The notes: generated by a model from the letters alone, not told the origin. Shown: positions 10,121 to 18,715, numbered from the stretch's first letter. The stretch is DNA of 30,007 nucleotides from Geofilum sp964396555 (GCA_964396555.1 CAYNFX010000012.1:1-30007); one strand, 5' to 3'. Made by a program: numbers and translations.

Positions 10121-11348
10121 AATCCTTAATCTTTCTGTAAAGTGTACGCTCTGAAATTCCAAGCTCATGAGCGGCATTCTTTCTACGCCCTCCGTGCTTT
10201 TCCAGAGCTTTCTCAATTAGTTCCTTTTCCTTGTCTTCAAGTGATAATGATTCCTCTACAAATTCCTCAGTATCCTCAATCGCATCACTATCATGCGGCA
10301 CAGCATAGCTCACAGTCGAACCGGGTGCAGGAGCCTTTATTATTTCACCTTCGTTACTATAAAGGTTTTGGATAATTCTTGCATTATCGCCTTTGGTATG
10401 CCAGTCACCGCCTTCCCTGATCATATCAAGTACAAGCTTTTTGAGGTCTGTCATATCCTTCTTCATATCGAATAGAACCTTGTACAGAATCTCACGCTCA
10501 TTCGAAAAGCTTTGATCACCTCTGCCCTCTGAGGCAAAAATAGCAGGCAGGTGCTCTCCGGCATGCGATGGCAGGTACTTGCGCAGATCGTCTGCAGTAA
10601 GCAGACGGTTCTTCTCTATCACCGAGATCTGCTCGGTTATATTCTTCAACTGTCTTATATTGCCCGGCCAACGGTATTTCTCAAGTAACATCCTGGCACT
10701 GTCGTCTAGTTTGACAGAAGGCATTCGGTAACGAAGTGCAAAATCGTTGGCAAACTTGCGGAAGAGCAAATATATGTCATCAATCCTCTCACGCAAAGGC
10801 GGAATCTTGATTGGAATGCTATTGAGACGGTAGTACAAGTCCTCTCTGAACTTGCCATCTGCTATGGCTTGTTCAAGGTTCACATTTGTAGCAGCAACAA
10901 CCCGTACATTAGTCTTAATCATCTTGGACGATCCCACACGAATAAATTCCCCTGTCTCCAACACCCTCAGCAGTCTTACCTGAGTAGCAAGCGGCAACTC
11001 CCCTATCTCATCAAGAAAGATGGTTCCGCCATTAGCTTCCTCGAAATAGCCCTTACGGTCTGCCAGCGCTCCTGTAAAAGAGCCCTTCTCATGACCAAAA
11101 AGCTCCGAATCTATGGTACCTTCAGGAATAGCTCCACAGTTGACGGCTATATAAGGTCCATGCTTACGGCTACTGAAACTGTGGACTATCTGGGGAAAGA
11201 CTTCCTTACCGGTTCCACTCTCACCGGTTATCAGCACCGACAAATCTGTAGGAGCAACCTGAACCGCAATATCAATTGCACGGTTAAGGGCATAGGAGTC
11301 TCCAATAATCCCAAATCGTTGCTTAATCTGTTGAATATCTTGATTCAT
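10104..11348 (-). CDS. Sigma54-dependent transcriptional activator without receiver domain
   Basis: A 414-residue bacterial enhancer-binding protein. The AAA+ domain begins almost at the N-terminus: Walker A GESGTGKE at 42-49, the sigma54-contact loop GSFTGA at 89-94 (canonical GAFTGA with Ala to Ser in the second position), Walker B GGTIFLDEIGE at 107-117 and the FREDLYYRLN sensor/arginine-finger region near 167-176. The C-terminus is a Fis-type helix-turn-helix (KNAAHELGISERTLYRKIKDY). There is no receiver, GAF or other sensory domain, so activity may be set by abundance or by partner proteins. A linker of about 100 residues (270-370) is unassigned. It is first in an operon with lptE, a TPR-like gene and secG. 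Its target promoters are not visible in this window. Confidence 0.9.
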   Translation of the reverse strand: MNQDIQQIKQRFGIIGDSYALNRAIDIAVQVAPTDLSVLITGESGTGKEVFPQIVHSFSSRKHGPYIAVNCGAIPEGTIDSELFGHEKGSFTGALADRKGYFEEANGGTIFLDEIGELPLATQVRLLRVLETGEFIRVGSSKMIKTNVRVVAATNVNLEQAIADGKFREDLYYRLNSIPIKIPPLRERIDDIYLLFRKFANDFALRYRMPSVKLDDSARMLLEKYRWPGNIRQLKNITEQISVIEKNRLLTADDLRKYLPSHAGEHLPAIFASEGRGDQSFSNEREILYKVLFDMKKDMTDLKKLVLDMIREGGDWHTKGDNARIIQNLYSNEGEIIKAPAPGSTVSYAVPHDSDAIEDTEEFVEESLSLEDKEKELIEKALEKHGGRRKNAAHELGISERTLYRKIKDYAIKG

Positions 11349-11393
11349 ACTTTACCTCCGACCAACTTACATTAGACAAACAACAAGCAGCTA

Positions 11394-11413
11394 TCAGGCT
11401 TAGCAAAGCCTGA
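11394..11413. other. Perfect hairpin in the leader of the sigma54 regulator
   Basis: TCAGGCTT (11394-11401) and AAGCCTGA (11406-11413) form an 8-bp stem with a 4-base loop, 46-65 bases upstream of the regulator start. No T-tract follows on either strand, so it is not a standard terminator. It could be an operator or an mRNA leader structure. Confidence 0.45.
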
Positions 11414-11447
11414 ACCAAAAACCTGCTAAAATTGCAGTCGACACTGA

Positions 11448-11455
11448 CAAAGTTA
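11448..11455 (-). promoter_or_regulatory. Possible -7 element for the sigma54 regulator operon
   Basis: The minus strand reads TAACTTTG (fits TAnnTTTG), 100 bases upstream of the regulator start, and would place the hairpin at 11394-11413 inside the 5' leader. A TTTG box at the right spacing is missing. Confidence 0.4.
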
Positions 11456-11518
11456 CAATTTTGAAAGGAAATTCGCCTCTTTATTTTTTCCAAAAGAGAC
11501 ATAGCCGTACCTTTTTCT

Positions 11519-11526
11519 TAATTTTG
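11519..11526 (+). promoter_or_regulatory. Possible -7 element for kdsB (TAATTTTG)
   Basis: TAATTTTG fits TAnnTTTG and ends 29 bases before the kdsB ATG. No TTTG -33 box is found at 19-21 bases. Confidence 0.4.
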
Positions 11527-11555
11527 AGATCAGTCATTTAAATAAACCCTGAGCA

Positions 11556-12314
11556 ATGAAAGAGCCTAAAATACTGGGATTAATTCCAGCCCGCTATGCA
11601 TCCACTCGTTTCCCCGGCAAGCCGCTTGCCGACATCGGCGGCAAGCCAATGATCCAAAGGGTGTACGAGCAAGCTTCCAAAGCACTTGATGCTGTCTATG
11701 TTGCAACCGACGATGATCGCATTTTAGATGCAGTAAAGGCTTTCGGTGGAAAGGCCGTTATGACAGATACAAACCACCAGAGTGGAACAGACCGCTGTAA
11801 AGAGGCTCTTCAGATTGTTGAGCAACAGGAAGGGGAAAAATTTGATGTGGTTGTAAATATCCAGGGAGATGAGCCTTTTATAAGGCCCGAACTTGTTGAG
11901 GCTCTTGCAAGCTGCTTTCAGAATCCGGCAACTGAAATTGCAACTTTAGTAAAACCACTGAATAACAACGAAGACCTTTGGGATCCTAATAAGCCCAAAG
12001 TTGTGGTTACACCTGGACTGGAAGCAATCTATTTCTCCCGCTCTCCCATCCCCTATCTGCGCCAGCAGCCCAAGGAGGATTGGCACCTCAGACATCATTA
12101 CTACCTGCATATCGGACTATATGCTTATAGAAGTGACATCCTGAATGAAATAACCAGGTTGCAGCCCTCTGTTCTTGAAAAGGCTGAGTCACTGGAACAG
12201 TTGCGATGGATTGAGAATAACTTCAAGATTACTGTCAGGGTGACAGAACACGACTCAATTGGCATTGACACCCCTGAAGATCTTGAAAGAGTACTTAAGT
12301 CGGGTCTTATCTGA
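11556..12314 (+). CDS. kdsB: 3-deoxy-manno-octulosonate cytidylyltransferase (CMP-Kdo synthetase)
   Basis: A 252-residue cytosolic enzyme that activates Kdo with CTP to CMP-Kdo, the donor for the inner core of LPS. The nucleotide-binding start PARYASTRFPGKPL at 11-24, SGTDRC at 76-81 and the metal-binding NIQGDEPFI at 101-109 are all diagnostic, as is the C-terminal SIGIDTPEDLERV. Length is normal. It is transcribed divergently from the sigma54 regulator and converges stop to stop with the GSCFA gene with no bases between the two stop codons. Other LPS genes (lptE, lpxD, lpxC-fabZ, lpxA) lie in the same window but not in the same operon. Confidence 0.96.
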   Translation: MKEPKILGLIPARYASTRFPGKPLADIGGKPMIQRVYEQASKALDAVYVATDDDRILDAVKAFGGKAVMTDTNHQSGTDRCKEALQIVEQQEGEKFDVVVNIQGDEPFIRPELVEALASCFQNPATEIATLVKPLNNNEDLWDPNKPKVVVTPGLEAIYFSRSPIPYLRQQPKEDWHLRHHYYLHIGLYAYRSDILNEITRLQPSVLEKAESLEQLRWIENNFKITVRVTEHDSIGIDTPEDLERVLKSGLI

Positions 12315-13334
12315 TTAGTCTGCCAATTCAGATCTGTTAAGGTCCTCCCAGATATTCTGAAACCAGAGTCTGTCATCTTCCAGTCTTGCCTCGGGGTAAC
12401 GAAGCGAGAGCTCATGGATATAGCTCAGGGTGCGACTTACAAACTGCATATACTGAACAGTATTGTGGCCTGAAGGCCTGTGCGAGCGTGCCTTTATTAG
12501 TCTTTCCACATCCTTGTAGTACTTCTGTGCTTCTTCATCAAAGAAGTTTTCACAGAAACGGGTGACTATATATTCCACTGCAAGGTTTTCGGGATGAACC
12601 ATACTCCTGTCATAGAAGCGGTAATCCCTCAACTCATCCATCATTATCTCATAAGCAGGGAAGTATTCAACCTTATCAAACAGGTCTACCAGCTTGTCGA
12701 TTCCCAGCAAAAGCACAGCCTTGCTTAGCTGGTTGCCATGAGCACCGTCTTTAAGGTGGCGAACCGGACTGACAGTAAAGATGATTTTAAGTCCCGGGTT
12801 AAAAACCCGTAACCTTACTATCAAATCCTTCCATACATCAACAACCTCATCGGGCTCGAGCCGATAGCGACGAAAGTCGCTGTCGGGAAACTTATGGCAG
12901 TTTGCAACTACTTTCTGAAAAAGTATATGCTCAAAAACCCAAGACGTACCATAAGTGATAACAAGGAAATCCGCATTCTCAAGAAAATCACGGGCCTCAT
13001 CAATAGCCTGATTGATGCTCTCAACACACAGGGACTTGTCGGGATTACTAAACTTACCATGATGCATAAAGCTATGCCACAGTCCGTCCCTTTCAACAAG
13101 ATCGTCCTCGCTTACATAGGCCAGATCTATTATTGAATCAAAAGCAGCAGCTATAGAGAGCGGATTGTATAGTACACCAAAGGGATTGACAAGCACATTG
13201 AAGCGGGCATCGACGAGATGCCGTCCAATATTCTCGGCAAAACAAGAACCTATAAAGAAAAGATTTGAGGCTACAGAAATGGGATCCTTAGCCCTGGGAG
13301 GCGTAACCGGGGTTCTGAACAGATAGTCTTGCAT
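12315..13334 (-). CDS. GSCFA domain protein of unknown function
   Basis: A 339-residue protein carrying the name-giving GSCFA motif at residues 29-33 (FFIGSCFAENIG), followed by NPFGVLYNP, ITYGTSWVFE, FTVSPVRHLKDG and YFPAYEIMMDELRDYRFYDRSMVHP. These blocks match the GSCFA family, which resembles SGNH/GDSL hydrolases: the Ser of GSCFA would be the nucleophile and the late D-x-x-H-type segment (SMVHP) would supply the His. Substrate and role are not known. No signal peptide is seen. It starts 24 bases after queG and ends the long suf-queG transcription unit. Its stop codon directly abuts the stop of kdsB on the opposite strand. Confidence 0.88.
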   Translation of the reverse strand: MQDYLFRTPVTPPRAKDPISVASNLFFIGSCFAENIGRHLVDARFNVLVNPFGVLYNPLSIAAAFDSIIDLAYVSEDDLVERDGLWHSFMHHGKFSNPDKSLCVESINQAIDEARDFLENADFLVITYGTSWVFEHILFQKVVANCHKFPDSDFRRYRLEPDEVVDVWKDLIVRLRVFNPGLKIIFTVSPVRHLKDGAHGNQLSKAVLLLGIDKLVDLFDKVEYFPAYEIMMDELRDYRFYDRSMVHPENLAVEYIVTRFCENFFDEEAQKYYKDVERLIKARSHRPSGHNTVQYMQFVSRTLSYIHELSLRYPEARLEDDRLWFQNIWEDLNRSELAD

Positions 13335-13358
13335 GGCCTTGGCTTTGTATAAACAAAG

Positions 13359-14446
13359 CTAAAAAATAAACCTGTAATTACGCACCCAGCCACTGTATTT
13401 GGTTCGTTTTACAGCAGAGCCTTTAAAGAGCACTGAGAACTCCTCCTGAGTGAGGCTTTCCCATTTATCGGATGTCATTGCCAGCAGGCTTTCTGAAGGT
13501 TTGAACTCATGTTTGTCCGTATCGGGAGCCTTGCGGTTCCATGGACATACCTCCTGACAGATATCACAACCAAAGGCCCAGCCTTGTAGCTTACCTCTAA
13601 ACTCATCAGAGATCTCGCCCTTGTTTTCTATTGTCAGATATGAAATACAGCGGTTGGAATTAATGACCCTGTCAGGCAGTATGGCCTGTGTGGGACATGC
13701 CTCGATGCACTTTGTACAACCACCGCAGCGGTCGGTCATTGCTGTCTGGTTGTAAGGCAACTCTACATTTACCAGCATCTCGGCCAGAAACACATAGGAA
13801 CCCAGCCTTCGGTTGATAAGCATATTGTTCTTACCTATCCAGCCTAATCCAGCTCTTGCAGCAAGGGACCTTTCAAGAAGGGGGGCTGAATCTACGAAAT
13901 AACGTCCCTCAAGATTGGGGTAGTATTCATCGCGAATATGAGAAAACAATTCTGCAAGTTTTCCCCTGATTACATCATGGTAATCACTTCCATAGGCATA
14001 NNNNNNNNNNNNNNNNNNNNNNNNNNNNNNNNNNNNNNNNNNNNNNNNNNNNNNNNNNNNNNNNNNNNNNNNNNNNNNNNNNNNNNNNNNNNNNNNNNNN
14101 ACAATTCTGCAAGTTTTCCCCTGATTACATCATGGTAATCACTTCCATAGGCATAGCGGGCTATCTTTGGGGCATTTTCAGAAAGATGAACTCCGCTTTG
14201 TTTGTAGTTATATAAAAGGGAAATAACAGATACTGAACCTTCGACAAGTAGTGATGGATTAGTGCGTTTCACAAAATGCCTTTCCATGTACTCCATACCG
14301 GCATGATAGTCCTTGTCGAGCCACGCCTTCAGGCGCTCCTTGTCCTCCCTTAGTTCAGCAGCAGGAGCAAAACCCACCTCATCAAACCCGAGCTCAGCGG
14401 CTTTTCTTCTAATTCCTTCAGCTATATAGTCGGCAGTGAGGGACAT
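13359..14446 (-). CDS. queG: Epoxyqueuosine reductase QueG, interrupted by a spurious assembly gap
   Basis: Two collinear parts (13359-13945 and 14101-14446) form one gene split by 100 N. An exact 55-base duplication flanks the gap. Collapsing one copy plus the N run removes 155 bases and restores a single in-frame protein of 310 residues across KLAEL/FSHIRDE, a normal QueG length. In the joined protein, RYFVDSAPLLER holds the family's conserved Asp (residue 134), followed by AGLGWIGKN. Two [4Fe-4S] sites are visible: C189-x2-C192-x2-C195-x3-C199, and C242-x2-C245-x3-C249 with C215. QueG uses cobalamin to reduce epoxyqueuosine to queuosine in tRNA. It starts 2 bases after the DUF59 gene, placing an Fe-S client in the suf operon. 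Confidence 0.93.
13946..14000. repeat. 55-base direct duplication, copy 1 (assembly overlap)
   Basis: Identical to 14101-14155. It ends exactly at the N run, and the second copy begins exactly after it. This is the pattern of two contigs overlapping by one assembly k-mer that were scaffolded instead of merged. It is not a biological repeat. Confidence 0.93.
14001..14100. other. Assembly gap of 100 N inside queG
   Basis: Exactly 100 undetermined bases, the default placeholder for a gap of unknown size. The flanking duplication and the restored reading frame imply the true gap length is negative (an overlap of 55 bases). Confidence 0.98.
14101..14155. repeat. 55-base direct duplication, copy 2 (assembly overlap)
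   Basis: Second copy of 13946-14000, starting directly after the N run. See that entry. Confidence 0.93.
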
Positions 14447-14448
14447 GC

Positions 14449-14766
14449 TTACAGCAATCCAAGCTCAAGCAGGGCTTCATCAGAAAGCATATCACGATCC
14501 CATGGCGGGTCGAATGTGAGATTAACCTCTACGGAAGTAATTCCGGGTAGGTCAGCTACAATATCATGAACTTCCTCAGGCAATGAATCGGCAACAGGAC
14601 AGTTGGGCGAAGTAAGCGTCATAACTATACGCGCTTTTCCATCCTCATTTATGTCAATTTCATAGATCAGCCCCAGGTCGTATATATTTACCGGAATCTC
14701 AGGGTCGTATATCGTCCTTAGTGCATCAATAACTTCAGCTTCCTTGCTCAGAAATTCATTCTCCAT
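14449..14766 (-). CDS. DUF59/MIP18-family Fe-S assembly protein (SufT-like)
   Basis: A 105-residue DUF59 protein. The family motifs DPEIPVNIYDLGLIY (21-35) and MTLTSPNCPVAD (49-60, conserved Cys56) are present, then the typical VNLTFDPPWDRDMLSDEAL ending. Members in suf operons (SufT and relatives) help maturation of Fe-S proteins, probably in cluster transfer; the mechanism is not settled. It lies between sufE (60 bases upstream) and queG (2 bases downstream), so it is best placed as an accessory factor of this operon. The alternative is a PaaD-like member, but no phenylacetate genes are nearby. Confidence 0.9.
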   Translation of the reverse strand: MENEFLSKEAEVIDALRTIYDPEIPVNIYDLGLIYEIDINEDGKARIVMTLTSPNCPVADSLPEEVHDIVADLPGITSVEVNLTFDPPWDRDMLSDEALLELGLL

Positions 14767-14826
14767 TACAACTCAGGTTTTTTATCAATAATATAACAAG
14801 CAAATTAAAAAAGAGTTGTATATCCA

Positions 14827-15252
14827 CTAAAGCCCCAACTTAGTTTTATATGCCAGAGCGTACATCCTCATTTGCTTGACCATTGCAACGAGGCCATTGG
14901 AACGGGTCGGCGACAGGTGCTCCTTTAGTCCTACCTTGTCAATAAAATAAAGATCCGCATCCAGTATTTCAGAAGGAGTACGTCCATCCAGCACCTTAAT
15001 CAGCAGGGCTACTATACCTTTTACAATAATAGCGTCACTGTCGGCAAAGAAATATATCTTCCCGTCCTTCAATTCACCATGCAGCCACACCTTACTCTGG
15101 CAACCTTCAATAAGATTCTGATTTGTGCGGTATTCTTCGCTGAAGTTGTCAAGTCCATTACCCAACTCGATCAGATAAGAATATCTATCCATCCACTCAT
15201 CGAGCATGGAAAACTCTTCTATTATCTGGTCTTGTAACTCATTTATGCTCAT
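14827..15252 (-). CDS. sufE: Cysteine desulfuration protein SufE
   Basis: A 141-residue sulfur-acceptor protein. The active Cys lies in IEGCQSKVWL at Cys51, the same number as in E. coli SufE. The C-terminal RSNGLVAMVKQMR is also conserved. SufE takes persulfide sulfur from SufS and hands it to the SufBCD scaffold. It follows sufS by 47 bases on the same strand. Confidence 0.95.
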   Translation of the reverse strand: MSINELQDQIIEEFSMLDEWMDRYSYLIELGNGLDNFSEEYRTNQNLIEGCQSKVWLHGELKDGKIYFFADSDAIIVKGIVALLIKVLDGRTPSEILDADLYFIDKVGLKEHLSPTRSNGLVAMVKQMRMYALAYKTKLGL

Positions 15253-15299
15253 TGTCCCCCTGATTTATCAAGGCGACAAATTTCACCATTTTTTGAGGC

Positions 15300-16520
15300 T
15301 TAACCAAAAAGTTGGCGAACTTTCGCAAGAGCAGCTACCAAAATATCAACTTCTTCCCTCGTATTGTACAAAGCAAAAGAAGCCCTGACGGTGCCGGGGA
15401 TAGCAAACCTGTCCATCAGAGGCTGAGCGCAATGGTGGCCTGTTCTGACGGCAACACCCATCTTGTCGAGCAACATTCCGGTATCGAAAGGGTGTATATT
15501 TCCCAATAGGAAGGAAATAAGACTGCACCTTTCAGGTGCAGTCCCGTATATCCTGATATCTTCGACCGCTGAGAGGCGGTCGAAGGCATATTTATAAAGG
15601 TCGGTCTCGTAGCGACGAATTACTTCCCTGCCAATTCCTTCAAGATAATCAATGGCAGCACCCATGCCTATTACTCCTACATAGTCGGGCGTTCCGGCTT
15701 CAAACTTAAACGGCAATTCATTGAAGGTACTACCCTCCAGTGTTACAGTCTTAATCATTTCACCGCCACCCTGCCAAGGAGGCATCTTGTCTAGCCACGT
15801 CTCCTTACCATACAGCACGCCTGTCCCTGTAGGCCCATACATTTTGTGAGATGAAAAGACATAAAAGTCACAATTCAGGTCCTGTACGTCTACAATATCA
15901 TGATGTATAGCCTGAGCTCCGTCAATCAAAACAGGCACCCCCTGTTTATGAGCAATTGCCACAATCTCCTTTACAGGATTAATAGTTCCAAGCACATTGC
16001 TGATATGTGTCACAGCAACCATCTTGGTTCTGGGACTAAGGAGCTGTTTGTAGGTCTCCATGTCCAGAGAACCGTCATCAAGCACTGGTATTACCTTAAG
16101 TTTGACACCTTTGCGCATTTGCAACAGATGCCACGGAACAATATTGGAGTGGTGCTCCATTGCCGAAATTATCACCTCATCTCCTTCAAAAATAAATGCT
16201 TCGCCGAAGGAGTAGGCAACAAGGTTGATCGATTCTGTGGTTCCCTTGGTGAAGATCACCTCATGACTGTGCCTTGCATTAATAAAGGCAGCCACCTTCC
16301 TTCTGACTCCCTCAAAGGCCTCAGTACCCAAATTACTGAGCGTATGAACACCTCTGTGAATGTTGCTATTGAACTCGTAATACACGCGGTTCATAGCCTC
16401 TATCACATAAATGGGAGTCTGAGATGTTGCCCCGTTATCAAAATAGACAAGGGGCTTATTATTGACCATCCGTTTCAGTATAGGAAAATCCTCACGAATC
16501 GAATCAACAGGATAGTTCAT
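15300..16520 (-). CDS. sufS: Cysteine desulfurase SufS
   Basis: A 406-residue PLP enzyme that removes sulfur from cysteine as a protein persulfide. The PLP Lys is K226 in FSSHKMYGPTG and the catalytic Cys is C364 in RTGHHCAQPLM, both at the same residue numbers as in E. coli SufS. MEHHSNIVPW and the PLP-phosphate region (TKGTTESIN) are intact. This is the group II type that works with SufE. Its start overlaps the sufD stop by 4 bases (ATGA-type overlap), so translation is probably coupled. Confidence 0.97.
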   Translation of the reverse strand: MNYPVDSIREDFPILKRMVNNKPLVYFDNGATSQTPIYVIEAMNRVYYEFNSNIHRGVHTLSNLGTEAFEGVRRKVAAFINARHSHEVIFTKGTTESINLVAYSFGEAFIFEGDEVIISAMEHHSNIVPWHLLQMRKGVKLKVIPVLDDGSLDMETYKQLLSPRTKMVAVTHISNVLGTINPVKEIVAIAHKQGVPVLIDGAQAIHHDIVDVQDLNCDFYVFSSHKMYGPTGTGVLYGKETWLDKMPPWQGGGEMIKTVTLEGSTFNELPFKFEAGTPDYVGVIGMGAAIDYLEGIGREVIRRYETDLYKYAFDRLSAVEDIRIYGTAPERCSLISFLLGNIHPFDTGMLLDKMGVAVRTGHHCAQPLMDRFAIPGTVRASFALYNTREEVDILVAALAKVRQLFG

Positions 16521-17902
16521 CTGATTTCAGTTGACAAATGTGGTACACCAGCCTGTCCGCATACTACGCATGACAGACACTTGTCCAGTTCACCGCGGAA
16601 TCGCATTTCCACAAGTTCTCTTACCTGCTCTTTCAACTCGGGAAGTCTTATCTTTTCAAGTACCTCGTAAGCAAAGGCAAACATAAGCATTATGTTGGCT
16701 TCTTCCTTACTGATTCCTCTTGCCCTAAGATAAAACATTGCCTCTTCGTCAAGCTGTCCCACAGTGGCACCATGGCTACATTTTACATCATCGGCATAAA
16801 TCTCAAGTTGAGGACGGGTATTCATCTTGGCACTGCTTGTCAGAAGCAGGTTGTTGTTGGATTGATAGGCGTTGGTACGCTGAGCATCAGGGGCAACCAG
16901 AATCCGACCTGTAAAAGCTCCGGTGCTGGAATCATCCATTACCCCCTTAAACAGCTCATTACTTTCACAATCGGGTACGGCATGATGAATAAAGGAATAG
17001 TTGTCAACATGCTGGTTCTTGTCAATCAGGTACAAACCGTAGAAGTGGTTTTCAGCATGACTTCCGTTAAGCCTTCCAAATAAGTTATTCCTGGTAATAC
17101 CTGTATTGAGTGTAAAGTAACTTGCATTAAGCAAAGACCTGCCTTCCTGATCAAAGTAATAACCTCCAACTTGTACAGTTCCATTGTGCTGGTTTTGCAA
17201 ATTATAGAAATCCAAAATACCAGCTTCTCCCACAAAACCTTCTGTCACGGTATTGACAACAAAACGGTTGGAAGACCCTGTATGGTCACAGAACAGCACC
17301 TTGACCTGAGCATTTTCAGCTACATATAAAAAGTTGCGCTGAGTAACCATTATGTCCTTTTCGCCTGCCAGAATATTGACTATCTGCAGAGGTTTCTCAA
17401 TCACAAGATTTTTGGGAACATAGATAAAGAGTCCATCAGTGGCAAACATAGTATTGAGTGCCACAAAGCTGTCCTTTTCAGAATCTGCAAGAGTTCCGTA
17501 GTACTTCTCAATAAGTTCGGGATAGCTACCCGCCAGTTCAGCAAAACTTCCGGCAACAAGTCCCTCAGGAAGATTCCCATTTTGTCCTCTGTCTATATAA
17601 CGTCCATTGAAAGTATAGATGGTATAAGCGTCAAGTTCCCTTATTTTAAATTCTATAGAGTCGACAGCCTTGCCGGGGAAACCGTTAAGCAAAAATGCTT
17701 GTGGTAGGTCGGCTTTAAATTTCGGTGCCAGGTTGGTGTACTTGTAAGCCTCATTCTTTGCTGAAGGCAAACCGTTACGGGAAAAGGCAGCAAAAGCCTT
17801 TTCCCTCACCCTGTTGACCTGGGGTGAGGAATGTTTTTCAATAAAGCTCCTGTGCTCCTCAAACAGTTGTATATAGGCCTTATCCTGATCTGATATATTC
17901 AT
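16517..17902 (-). CDS. sufD: Fe-S assembly scaffold protein SufD
   Basis: A 461-residue SufD, partner of SufB in the SufBC2D scaffold. The core beta-helix family pattern and the conserved KCSHGATVGQLDEEAMFYLRARG block (374-396) are present, with His377 matching the position of the functionally important SufD His of E. coli. The usual ending (RFRGEL) is followed by an extra tail of about 22 residues containing C442, C445 and C448 as a CxxCxxC cluster. I do not know whether this tail is general in the phylum; it could bind metal. It starts 20 bases after sufC and overlaps sufS by 4 bases. Confidence 0.93.
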   Translation of the reverse strand: MNISDQDKAYIQLFEEHRSFIEKHSSPQVNRVREKAFAAFSRNGLPSAKNEAYKYTNLAPKFKADLPQAFLLNGFPGKAVDSIEFKIRELDAYTIYTFNGRYIDRGQNGNLPEGLVAGSFAELAGSYPELIEKYYGTLADSEKDSFVALNTMFATDGLFIYVPKNLVIEKPLQIVNILAGEKDIMVTQRNFLYVAENAQVKVLFCDHTGSSNRFVVNTVTEGFVGEAGILDFYNLQNQHNGTVQVGGYYFDQEGRSLLNASYFTLNTGITRNNLFGRLNGSHAENHFYGLYLIDKNQHVDNYSFIHHAVPDCESNELFKGVMDDSSTGAFTGRILVAPDAQRTNAYQSNNNLLLTSSAKMNTRPQLEIYADDVKCSHGATVGQLDEEAMFYLRARGISKEEANIMLMFAFAYEVLEKIRLPELKEQVRELVEMRFRGELDKCLSCVVCGQAGVPHLSTEIR

Positions 17903-17922
17903 TTCAACAATCTCAGTTTAAA

Positions 17923-18675
17923 TTACGCATCCACTTCCTGCTTAATCCAGTCATAGCCATTCTTTTCAAGTTCATAGGCCAGCTCCTTACCTGCTGACTT
18001 GACTATCCTGCCTTTGTAAAGCACATGTACCTTGTCGGGCACAATATAGTCTAGCAGTCGCTGATAATGGGTAATGATAATAGTTGCGTTTTCCGGGCGA
18101 CGCAGTTTGTTAACTCCGTTGGCCACAACTCTCAGTGCATCGATGTCAAGACCTGAGTCGGTTTCGTCAAGGATTGAAAGAGCCGGATCCAGCATTGCCA
18201 TCTGGAAAATCTCGTTCTTTTTCTTCTCTCCGCCTGAGAAACCTTCATTTACAGAGCGGGTTGTAAGATCTGAGTCCATCTCTACAAGCTTTTTGCGCTC
18301 ACGCATCAGCTTGAGAAACTCGCTTGCAGAAAGAGGCTCCTGTCCCTTGTACTTCCTCTGTTCATTCAGTGCCACACGCAAGAAATTGGTCATGCTTACA
18401 CCGGGTATTTCCACCGGGTACTGGAAGCTCAGGAACAAGCCCTCGCGGGCGCGGTCCTCAGGAGCCAGATCTAGCAGATCCTTTCCTTTAAACTCTACCG
18501 CTCCGTCTGTTACCTCAAAGGCTTCGTTTCCTGCAAGCACTGATGCCAATGTACTCTTGCCCGAACCATTGGGACCCATTATCGCATGTATTTCACCGGG
18601 TTTGACATCCAGGTCAATTCCTTTTAATATCTCTTTGCCATCTATCATGGCACGCAAATTCCTTATCTTAAGCAT
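17923..18675 (-). CDS. sufC: Fe-S assembly ATPase SufC
   Basis: A 250-residue ABC-type ATPase without membrane domain. Walker A is GPNGSGKS at 34-41, the signature FSGGEKKK at 146-153, Walker B SILDETDSGLD at 167-177, and the H-loop THYQRLLDY near 202-210. SufC drives conformational change in the SufB-SufD scaffold during cluster assembly. It lies 40 bases after sufB and 20 bases before sufD. Confidence 0.97.
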   Translation of the reverse strand: MLKIRNLRAMIDGKEILKGIDLDVKPGEIHAIMGPNGSGKSTLASVLAGNEAFEVTDGAVEFKGKDLLDLAPEDRAREGLFLSFQYPVEIPGVSMTNFLRVALNEQRKYKGQEPLSASEFLKLMRERKKLVEMDSDLTTRSVNEGFSGGEKKKNEIFQMAMLDPALSILDETDSGLDIDALRVVANGVNKLRRPENATIIITHYQRLLDYIVPDKVHVLYKGRIVKSAGKELAYELEKNGYDWIKQEVDA

Positions 18676-18715
18676 TGCCTTATTATTCTGTATGTTAATG
18701 TATTCTGTTAATTAA

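Noticed and set aside
10121..10216. Longer LptE start
   Set aside because: It would put 32 residues before the signal peptide and overlap the sigma54 regulator by over 100 bases.
13938..14138. ORF reading through the N run on the plus strand
   Set aside because: It exists only because N codons contain no stops; it is antisense to queG.
13946..14155. 55-base direct repeat as an attachment site or insertion footprint
   Set aside because: The copies abut the N run exactly and collapsing them restores queG in frame, which points to an assembly overlap and not to a mobile element.
15900..16670. 256-codon ORF antisense to sufS/sufD
   Set aside because: Shadow of conserved suf genes; no domain seen.
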